A stretch of 14,426 nt of DNA from JAHFUI01 sp041485905 (GTDB lineage: Bacteria; Acidobacteriota; Vicinamibacteria; Vicinamibacterales; CAVVIG01): positions 1 through 14,426 of the forward strand of contig JBGPKK010000117.1 of the NCBI GenBank assembly GCA_041485905.1. The letters are read 5' to 3'. The position numbers were made by a program, and so were the translations under genes. This document shows, in pieces, positions 6,817 through 12,109 of this stretch. Numbering within the stretch: the stretch's first letter is position 1; the number at the start of each line of letters is the position of its first letter. The notes beneath the pieces are model-generated. The model was given only the letters and a program-made list of their open reading frames with translations. It did no database searches and had not been told where the DNA came from.

Positions 6817-7845
6817 TCACACCTTGATCTTCGCGAGCTGGGCCAGCTCGAGCTTCACGACGCCATCGGGCACCGGCGCGTAGCCGAGCGCGGGCGCGAA
6901 TTTCTGACCGTCCGACAGCGCCCACTTCATGAAATCAACCATCGCCTTCGCCTGCGCCTTGTCTTTCGGGTTTTCGTAGAGGAGCAGCCAGGTGAACGAG
7001 GAGATCGGATAGACGCCCTTCCCCTCGGCGTTGGTGATAGAGACGCGGAAGTCCGCCGGCATCTTGGCCACCGCTCCCGCAGCCGCCGCGGTGACCGATT
7101 CCACCGATCCCTTCACGAACTCGCCGGTCATGTTCTGGACCGGGCCGTAGCTGATTTTGTTCTGCAAGGCGTAGATCAGCTCCACGTACCCGATGGATCC
7201 CGGGGTCTGTGTGACCAGGCCCGCGACGCCCTCGTTGCCCTTGCCGCCGATGCCAATTGGCCAGTTGGGCGAGGCGCCCACTCCGACCCTCTTCTTCCAT
7301 TCCGGCGAGACCTTCGCCAGGTAGTCGACCCAGATGTAGGTCGTGCCCGAACCATCCGATCGATGCACGACCGTAATGTCGGTGGCCGGGAGCATGACGC
7401 CGGCATTCAGCTTGGCGATCGCCGGATCGTTCCATTTCGTGATCTTGCCAAGAAAGACATCGGCCAACAGCTGGCCGTTGAATTTCAGCTCGGCGCGCAC
7501 GTTCGGGATGTTGTAGACGGGCACGACGGCGCCCAGCACGGTCGGGAAGTGAAAGACCTTGCCCGGCGCGGCGAGCAGCTGATCGTTGGTCATCGGACCG
7601 TCTGTCGCGCCAAAGAACACCGTCTGCCTGGTGATCTGCTGGATGCCCGCACCGGAGCCCACCGACTGGTAGTTGATGCGGATGGTGGGATGCAGCTTGT
7701 TGTACTCGTCGAACCACTTCGAATAGATCGGATTCGGGAAGGTCGCCCCGGCTCCGTTGATTTGGATGTTCTGCGCGAAGGCGGACGCGCCAAGCGCGAC
7801 CGCGCAGGCGGTCGTTGCGGCAAGGATGGTACGAATGGACGTCAT
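6817..7845 (-). CDS. pstS: Periplasmic phosphate-binding protein PstS
   Basis: The 342-residue protein begins with a Sec signal peptide (hydrophobic core about residues 6-22, cleavage likely after ASAFA near residue 24; Cys14 is inside the core and there is no lipobox). The mature protein starts at once with the PstS hallmark INGAGATFPNPIYSKW. Other phosphate-binding segments are SVGSGAGIQQI, FGATDGPM and Asp164-Gly-Ser-Gly-Thr168 in VHRSDGSGTTYIW, where Asp and Ser/Gly contact phosphate in this family, then GNEGVAGLV and GSIGYVELIYAL. It delivers periplasmic phosphate to PstC/PstA. A GGAGG box 9 nt before the ATG at 7845 fixes the start. It follows the porin gene by 16 nt, which makes an outer-membrane-to-inner-membrane uptake operon. 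Confidence 0.97.
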   Translation of the reverse strand: MTSIRTILAATTACAVALGASAFAQNIQINGAGATFPNPIYSKWFDEYNKLHPTIRINYQSVGSGAGIQQITRQTVFFGATDGPMTNDQLLAAPGKVFHFPTVLGAVVPVYNIPNVRAELKFNGQLLADVFLGKITKWNDPAIAKLNAGVMLPATDITVVHRSDGSGTTYIWVDYLAKVSPEWKKRVGVGASPNWPIGIGGKGNEGVAGLVTQTPGSIGYVELIYALQNKISYGPVQNMTGEFVKGSVESVTAAAAGAVAKMPADFRVSITNAEGKGVYPISSFTWLLLYENPKDKAQAKAMVDFMKWALSDGQKFAPALGYAPVPDGVVKLELAQLAKIKV

Positions 7846-7861
7846 GACTGTAAGCCTCCGC

Positions 7862-8941
7862 TTAGAAGTTCACCAGCGCGTGCACGGCGATCTTGCGCTG
7901 TGCGGGTATCGCCGGCGTCACGTTCTCGAACGTCTGGCCGTCGTAGTCGAGCAGCAGGGCCGCCGACACGCTCCCCTGATGGGGGAACCAGTAGGCCACT
8001 CCGACAATGGTGCGGTTCCGCGTCTGCACGTCGGACGCCGTATTCGGCGTGAGATGATCGAAGCGCAGCAACCCCTCCCAGCCCTTTGCCGACCTCGGCG
8101 TCGCCCAGATCGAGTACCCGGTCCCGGTCCCCTCGGGCTTGGTGATTGACGTCTGATCGGTGGCCTTCAGGTAATCGACGCCGGCGTTGAGGAAGGTGTG
8201 CTCGAAGGTCACGCTGCCGACGAACCGTTTGCGGTCCGCGTTTTGGACATAGTGATCGGCGTCGTAGAAGACGTGCCCACGCAGACCGCGCCACGCCATG
8301 GGTCCGCGCGCGAGCGGCCGCACGCTCGCCCGGATCTGGAACGCTTTCTGGTCGTTGACCTCAGCCTTGTTGTAGTTCTCGCCGTTATAGACCCCGACAT
8401 GAACGTCGGCGTAATTGTTCGGGAAGTTGTAGTGAAACGACGCGCCCGCATCCGACGAGGACAGAAAGCCTTCGCGCTCGGAGAACACTGTCCCCTGGAA
8501 TCGGTAGCGATAAATTCCTTCTTCGAAGTCGACCCATGGCGTCTGCTGGATACCGACGCGCGCCCACGAGCCCTTCGTGACCCAGTCGTCGAGGTTGAAC
8601 TGCGCAAATGCGTACTTGATTCGGAACTCGAGGCTGCCGCTTAGCGACGAGCTCGTCTCGCGCGCCACATCCGGGGTGATGCGGAAGGCGATGAGGTGCG
8701 AGATGTTGCCGGTGATATTGATGTAGCTGCGGCGCACGCTGAACTCGCTCGGGTTGATCAGGTTGCCGTCGGCATCGGGAGCTTGCGGACTTTGCGTGTA
8801 GGTGTAATCGCCAAACACCGTCACGCCGATCTTGATCGACGGGGTGTCGTCTGGCGGGACATACCCGGCGGCAGGCGTAACCTGCGCAGACGCGGCAGCG
8901 GCAAACGCGGTGAGCACGGTAAGCACAACGACGAATCGCAA
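7862..8941 (-). CDS. oprP: Phosphate-selective outer-membrane porin, OprP/OprO family
   Basis: The product is an outer-membrane beta-barrel of about 359 residues. A signal peptide (LRFVVVLTVLTAFAAAASAQ) is followed by alternating amphipathic strands typical of the Porin_O_P family: IKIGVTVFGDYTYT, FSVRRSYINITGNI, LEFRIKYAFAQFNLDDW, VGIQQTPWVDFEEGIYRYRFQGTVF and a C-terminal strand ending in Val-Asn-Phe, the terminal aromatic recognised by the BAM machinery. OprP-type proteins form trimeric anion channels induced by phosphate starvation. I place the start at TTG 8941 because AGGAGG lies 7 nt upstream and the signal peptide then starts cleanly. An ATG at 8980 would add 13 residues and lacks such a site. 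It is the first gene of the pst operon, 16 nt before pstS, with a candidate Pho box upstream. Specificity for phosphate over pyrophosphate is not readable. Confidence 0.88.
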   Translation of the reverse strand: MRFVVVLTVLTAFAAAASAQVTPAAGYVPPDDTPSIKIGVTVFGDYTYTQSPQAPDADGNLINPSEFSVRRSYINITGNISHLIAFRITPDVARETSSSLSGSLEFRIKYAFAQFNLDDWVTKGSWARVGIQQTPWVDFEEGIYRYRFQGTVFSEREGFLSSSDAGASFHYNFPNNYADVHVGVYNGENYNKAEVNDQKAFQIRASVRPLARGPMAWRGLRGHVFYDADHYVQNADRKRFVGSVTFEHTFLNAGVDYLKATDQTSITKPEGTGTGYSIWATPRSAKGWEGLLRFDHLTPNTASDVQTRNRTIVGVAYWFPHQGSVSAALLLDYDGQTFENVTPAIPAQRKIAVHALVNF

Positions 8942-8948
8942 CAAATGA

Positions 8949-8954
8949 CCTCCT
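8949..8954 (-). promoter_or_regulatory. Shine-Dalgarno site that sets a TTG start for oprP
   Basis: AGGAGG on the minus strand, 7 nt from a TTG at 8941 (4 nt from another TTG at 8944). It is the strongest ribosome binding site in the area and falls inside the longer ATG-initiated reading, which argues for the TTG start. Confidence 0.7.
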
Positions 8955-8974
8955 CGTGAATGGCACGTGGCCGA

Positions 8975-9008
8975 TGACATGCGCCTACCCTATCGCCTCG
9001 ACATGTCA
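8975..9008 (-). promoter_or_regulatory. Inverted repeat in the oprP-pst leader
   Basis: TGACATG and CATGTCA form perfect 7-bp arms separated by 20 nt, 34-67 nt upstream of the oprP TTG. Such a dyad, near the expected core promoter, could be an operator or a leader stem. The loop contains GATAGGGTAG, a poor -10 candidate. No known binding-site family is recognised. Confidence 0.35.
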
Positions 9009-9024
9009 GGCGTGCTTCGCGCGT

Positions 9025-9040
9025 GTTACATGAACGTTAA
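9025..9040 (-). promoter_or_regulatory. Candidate Pho box upstream of oprP-pstSCA
   Basis: The minus strand reads TTTAACGTTCATGTAACACG. The TAAC core recurs at exactly 11 bp (GTTA at 9025 and 9036 on the plus strand), the spacing at which PhoB/PhoP protomers bind as direct repeats on one face of the helix. Its place, about 85-100 nt upstream of the start of the operon most likely to be PhoB-activated, supports the call. The sequence is not the E. coli consensus, so this is an inference from spacing, core and context. Confidence 0.45.
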
Positions 9041-9065
9041 ATCGTCGTCGACGGGGAGAGCGGGA

Positions 9066-9557
9066 TTAGAACGAATTGCCGATGAACGGCAGCATCCGGC
9101 CCATGTACATGACCGCGATCCAGAGGAAGAGCGAGGTGCCGGCGATGACCTTCGCAGAGACGGGTGCATCCTCTCCCGGTCCCAGCGTCGCAACCTGGCG
9201 GGCAACGCCCGTCACATAAAAGAGGAGGACGTTCACGCCGGCGAGCGCGATGAAGACGACTTTATAACCGAACGCAGTGTTGTAGATGTACTGAAACGGA
9301 TTGCCCGCGAAGAACATGATGCCGGTGAGCAGGTTGATGACGAACCCGACGACCGCCCACCTGACGAACCGGCTGAGAGGCGCCACCGGCAGGCCCTTCT
9401 CCACGCCCAGCAGTCGCAAATCCATCAACCCGACGTTGCCGATGAGGAGAGCCAGCCCCATGAAGTGCAGCGTCTCGCAGGCCGGCCACACCCAGGCGTG
9501 GCCGTTCACGAACGCCGACAAGCTCGTGGTCGCGATCCAGTCCGCAAATGCCTGCAT
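9066..9557 (-). CDS. Four-helix membrane protein of unknown function, paralogue of the upstream gene (DUF6644-like?)
   Basis: This 163-residue protein appears to have four transmembrane helices (about 26-45, 65-85, 95-115 and 135-155). Its most distinctive segment is TLHFMGLALLIGNVGLMDLRL followed by LPVAPLSRF, and it ends GRMLPFIGN. The upstream gene product aligns over its whole length (LHxxGLxLLxG, DLRxLG, LPxAPxxRF, GRxxxxIGN), so the two are tandem paralogues. The pattern resembles DUF6644-type membrane proteins, but I cannot confirm the family. The ATG at 9557 is chosen over a TTG at 9596 because the latter overlaps the upstream gene and adds a charged segment. A duplicated GAGGAAAGAC stands before it. 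It is the last gene before the oprP promoter region. Membrane location is clear; a phosphate role is only suggested by position. Confidence 0.8.
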   Translation of the reverse strand: MQAFADWIATTSLSAFVNGHAWVWPACETLHFMGLALLIGNVGLMDLRLLGVEKGLPVAPLSRFVRWAVVGFVINLLTGIMFFAGNPFQYIYNTAFGYKVVFIALAGVNVLLFYVTGVARQVATLGPGEDAPVSAKVIAGTSLFLWIAVMYMGRMLPFIGNSF

Positions 9558-9560
9558 GGG

Positions 9561-9580
9561 GTCTTTCCTCGTCTTTCCTC
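9561..9580 (-). repeat. Duplicated ribosome-binding decamer between the paralogous membrane genes
   Basis: GAGGAAAGAC occurs twice in tandem on the minus strand, immediately after the TAG of the upstream gene and 3 nt before the ATG of the downstream one. Each copy has a GAGG core; the copy nearest the ATG has its GAGG 9 nt from the start. Confidence 0.6.
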
Positions 9581-10065
9581 TACCGGCCGTTTCCAATATA
9601 TGCCATCAGCCGACCGGCCGTGATCGCGCCGGCCCATATGACGAGCGACGACGCAGCCAGGAGCCTGCCGCCGGCTGGAATCGGCGCCTCGCCGACGCCT
9701 GCAGGATCGCGAAAGACCCGACGCTTGAGGAACCACATGTTCACGACGCCGAGCGCGATGAGCAGCATTTTGACGATGAAGGCGGGGTTGCTGAGCTTAG
9801 TCGGCGCCATCATGAGCAGCAACGTGCCGGAGACCGCGTTGATCCAGAACCCGATCCAGACGAAGCGGAAGAACCGCGCCATCGGCGCGAGCGGGAGCCG
9901 CTTGGTGAACCCAAGGACCCGCAAATCGATGGCCGCGGTGAAGCCGACCAGCAGGCCTAGACCAAACGTGTGCAGGAACAGAACCGTCGGATAGCCCCAG
10001 ACTGACTCCGACTCCCGCATCCACACGACAGGCGCCGTGTGGCTGAGCCACTCGAGCAAGCTCAT
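9580..10065 (-). CDS. Four-helix membrane protein of unknown function, paralogue of the downstream gene (DUF6644-like?)
   Basis: The 161-residue protein has about four membrane helices, with the segments LFLHTFGLGLLVGFTAAIDL, RLPLAPMARFFRFVWIGF, IVKMLLIALGVVNMWF and a final LVIWAGAITAGRLMAYIGN. It shares with its downstream neighbour the LHxxG histidine, the DLRxLG turn, the LPxAPxxRF loop and the GRxxxxIGN end, and the genes are 22 nt apart, so they arose by duplication and may act as a heteromer. A membrane-embedded His next to Gly-rich helix surface might bind a cofactor, but the sequence does not show which. The ATG at 10065 is the only sensible start. The preceding gene ends 32 nt upstream, so the three small genes may be one transcript. 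Confidence 0.8.
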   Translation of the reverse strand: MSLLEWLSHTAPVVWMRESESVWGYPTVLFLHTFGLGLLVGFTAAIDLRVLGFTKRLPLAPMARFFRFVWIGFWINAVSGTLLLMMAPTKLSNPAFIVKMLLIALGVVNMWFLKRRVFRDPAGVGEAPIPAGGRLLAASSLVIWAGAITAGRLMAYIGNGR

Positions 10066-10097
10066 GGACTACGTGCGCCGCGGCTGCATGTGGACGC

Positions 10098-10559
10098 TCA
10101 GTGCGAAGGCCTTTGGAGCGGCTCGAGAAGCACGAACCAGCTCTCGCAGTCGCTGCGCGAGCCGCCGGCGAGCGTGGCCGTGAACGCCAGGTTGAGCGTG
10201 GGAATCTCCCAGCGCTGCTTCGCGCGGCCGGTGGTGCTCTCCACCCGATACGGGCTCAACAGGTTCTGGGCCAACGCGTGATCGCGGTGTTCCTCCTGGA
10301 CGCCGGTGAACATCGCAAACTCGTTGCGCGGACCCATGTGCACTTCAAAACGCCCGACGCCGTTGATGACGTGGTCGTACACACGCTCGCTGTATTTGCC
10401 ATCGTCCTCGCGGCACGACTGCCAGTTTCCCTCGAGGATGTAACGCGGGTCGTGTGAGAAGGACGTAAACTGCGGAGCCGCTGGGACGGCCAGCAGCACG
10501 ATCGCCGACGCAAACAGCGCGATGTGAAGCCAGGACGCGCGGGCGAAGGGCGGACGCAC
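10098..10559 (-). CDS. Small membrane-anchored or secreted protein of unknown function
   Basis: The frame codes 153 residues from a GTG at 10559. Residues about 10-29 (LHIALFASAIVLLAVPAAP) form a signal peptide or anchor; the rest is soluble and not low in complexity (DPRYILEGNWQSCREDDG, RVYDHVINGVGRFEVHMGP, ESWFVLLEPL). Two cysteines, in WQSCRED and SDCESW, could form a disulfide in the periplasm. I do not recognise a family. The frame is preferred over the overlapping one from 10582 because its amino-acid use is normal and not Arg/Ser-rich. No Shine-Dalgarno precedes the GTG, which leaves the start doubtful. It lies 27 nt after sixA and 32 nt before the first paralogous membrane gene, in the same direction as both. 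Confidence 0.65.
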   Translation of the reverse strand: MRPPFARASWLHIALFASAIVLLAVPAAPQFTSFSHDPRYILEGNWQSCREDDGKYSERVYDHVINGVGRFEVHMGPRNEFAMFTGVQEEHRDHALAQNLLSPYRVESTTGRAKQRWEIPTLNLAFTATLAGGSRSDCESWFVLLEPLQRPSH

Positions 10560-10586
10560 AGTATTTCGCAGGATAGCATCAAAGAA

Positions 10587-11123
10587 CTATTTGCGCAGAC
10601 TCCTCATAATCCGCGGCGTCAGCAGCCATCGGAGCTCGCCCGGGCCCGGCGGTGGAAGGGCGTCCACGTCGATGCGGCAGACCGCGCCCTTCTTGAACTC
10701 GAAGGGATGCCGCGACCCGACGAGCCGTGCGGCCAGCTCGCCGATGGCGGGCTCGTGACCGACGAGCGCGATGGATGTCCGACGCGCCTGCTTCTCCAGA
10801 TCCGCGAGGACGGCGGCATGCGTGCCACCAGGCGCCAGCGACTCCGCCGAGACGATGGGCGGACGGGGATCGAAGGCCGAGGCGACGACATCGGCGGTCT
10901 GCCGGGTGCGCGTCAGCGGGCTCGTCAGGATGACGTCGAACGAGACGCCGATGCGCGCAAGAGCGCGGGCCGACTTGCGCAGGCGCGACATCCCCTCGTC
11001 GGTGAGCGGCCGCTTGGTGTCGTCGGGCCAGGCCTCTCCGCTCGCTTCGGCGATGCCGTGACGAATGAGATAGAGCTCGTAGGGTCCAGGCATAAGGTCG
11101 ACGCCCCACTTACGAACGTTCAT
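10587..11123 (-). CDS. sixA: SixA-type phosphohistidine phosphatase, histidine phosphatase superfamily
   Basis: The 178-residue protein is a small branch-1 histidine phosphatase. The catalytic LIRHG (His22) comes near the N terminus, followed by RPLTDEGMSRLRKSARAL and ILTSPLTRTRQTADVV, where the second active-site Arg resides; the second catalytic histidine is His123 in ALVGHEPAIGELAA. SixA proteins remove phosphate from phosphohistidine in phosphorelay or PTS proteins in E. coli, but many relatives have other substrates. The ATG at 11123 overlaps the TGA of the CHAD gene (ATGA), favouring it over the ATG at 11093, and suggests the two products are made together. Coupling to a polyphosphate-binding CHAD protein and the ppx gene opposite raises a phosphate-polymer or inositol-phosphate-like substrate as an alternative; that is inference. 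Confidence 0.88.
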   Translation of the reverse strand: MNVRKWGVDLMPGPYELYLIRHGIAEASGEAWPDDTKRPLTDEGMSRLRKSARALARIGVSFDVILTSPLTRTRQTADVVASAFDPRPPIVSAESLAPGGTHAAVLADLEKQARRTSIALVGHEPAIGELAARLVGSRHPFEFKKGAVCRIDVDALPPPGPGELRWLLTPRIMRSLRK

Positions 11124-12028
11124 CCAACGCGACGTGAAGGAGCGGCCGGCGTACGACCGGGGACCCGGTCACATACCGCCAGCAGCGCCTCCGATTCGCG
11201 TACATACCGGCCGTGAAGCCGCCGGCACTCTTCCTCCAGCGCTCTGAGGAGCGAGTCCAGACGCCGCCACAGCACCAGATTGGTCGGCGCCGACGAAGCC
11301 TGCAGCTGACGCATCCGTTCAATCAACACGTGCCGATCGTGCAAACGGCCCAACACTTCTTGACTGCGTTTCAGCGTCCGCAAGTGCGGCGTCAACTTCT
11401 TGTCGCGGGAAACGTCGCGGTCGAGCTCGACGGCGTAGCGAAACTTTTTCACCGCGATGCGAACGGCGTGGAGCCGATCGGCCAGGTACACGCCGCCGGC
11501 ATCCTCGATCGCCGTTTTAAGCGTCGCCCCGCGCCGACCGATTCTGGCGCCGACCGCCCACCGCGACGCGCGTGTGGACGCCCGGATTCCGCCGGGTATA
11601 GGGCGCTCGGCCAGCTCATCAGCCAGCTTGTCGAGCTTGGAGGCGATACGCCGGAGCTCCGCGACCGGCAACTTGGCCTGCAGCCGCTTGCGCGCGGCCG
11701 CCCGCTCCTGCGAAACCGCCGAGGCGACGAGGGCAAGGGCTTCCTGATCGTAGCGGCCCGATTGCTGCAGCTCGTCCAGGAGGATGAGCTGCACATCGAG
11801 CTCGCGCGCCGGGCCGAGGCGTTCAGTCACCTTTCGGAGGCGGCGTCCCACTTCGGCGGTCACGCTGCTGTCGAGCTGGAGTACCGGCAGCAACTCGCGC
11901 AGCCGCCGGGACGCGACGCGCATGCGATGGACCGACTGCGGATCGCCCTTCCCGACGCCAGGCAGCATCCTGGTGAAGCGGTTGAGACGCTCTCGGAGCA
12001 TTTCGTCACGGGGGTGTGAAACGGGCAT
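11120..12028 (-). CDS. CHAD-domain protein, likely polyphosphate-binding
   Basis: Nearly all of the 302 residues form one CHAD domain, an alpha-helical bundle with a basic groove. The signature VHRMRVASRRLRELLPVL includes conserved His34 and an Arg cluster; the second half repeats it as HAVRIAVKKFRYAVELD and the LGRLHDRHVLIERM helix. There is no N-terminal CYTH/triphosphatase domain, unlike E. coli YgiF. CHAD domains have been shown to bind polyphosphate and localise to its granules in bacteria. The gene starts a minus-strand run, overlaps sixA by 4 nt and is divergent from ppx by 81 nt, which fits a polyphosphate role. A TATAAT box lies just upstream. An ATG nine codons later could also be the start. 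Confidence 0.9.
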   Translation of the reverse strand: MPVSHPRDEMLRERLNRFTRMLPGVGKGDPQSVHRMRVASRRLRELLPVLQLDSSVTAEVGRRLRKVTERLGPARELDVQLILLDELQQSGRYDQEALALVASAVSQERAAARKRLQAKLPVAELRRIASKLDKLADELAERPIPGGIRASTRASRWAVGARIGRRGATLKTAIEDAGGVYLADRLHAVRIAVKKFRYAVELDRDVSRDKKLTPHLRTLKRSQEVLGRLHDRHVLIERMRQLQASSAPTNLVLWRRLDSLLRALEEECRRLHGRYVRESEALLAVCDRVPGRTPAAPSRRVG

Positions 12029-12052
12029 GATAGAGAAGACGTGCCGTTCTCA

Positions 12053-12058
12053 ATTATA
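12053..12058 (-). promoter_or_regulatory. Perfect -10 box upstream of the CHAD gene
   Basis: TATAAT on the minus strand, 25-30 nt before the CHAD ATG, stands out in GC-rich sequence. No convincing -35 is found at 16-18 bp (CCGACG at 17 bp), so an activator may be needed. The transcript would have a very short leader without a Shine-Dalgarno. Confidence 0.4.
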
Positions 12059-12061
12059 TCG

Positions 12062-12104
12062 GATGACCCGAAGGTCGTCGGTCGCGGCCGCCTCTGACCG
12101 GTCA
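12062..12104 (+). promoter_or_regulatory. Hairpin and TGACCGGTCA palindrome before ppx
   Basis: The ppx side of the divergent CHAD-ppx gap contains GATGACC, a CGAA loop and GGTCGTC (12062-12079; one G-T wobble), and then the perfect 10-bp palindrome TGACCGGTCA (12095-12104), ending 5 nt before the ppx ATG. TGACC/GGTC words thus occur four times in 43 nt. The palindrome sits where a ribosome binding site is expected and none is visible, so it may act as an operator or mask translation start. Confidence 0.4.
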
Positions 12105-12109
12105 CAAGC

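Noticed and set aside
6685..8052. Plus-strand frame of 455 codons opposite pstS and oprP
   Set aside because: Long only because of GC bias; Arg/His/Asp-rich and spanning several genes on the other strand.
11213..12019. Plus-strand frame of 268 codons opposite the CHAD gene
   Set aside because: Antisense shadow of a recognisable CHAD domain; no ribosome binding site or domain of its own.
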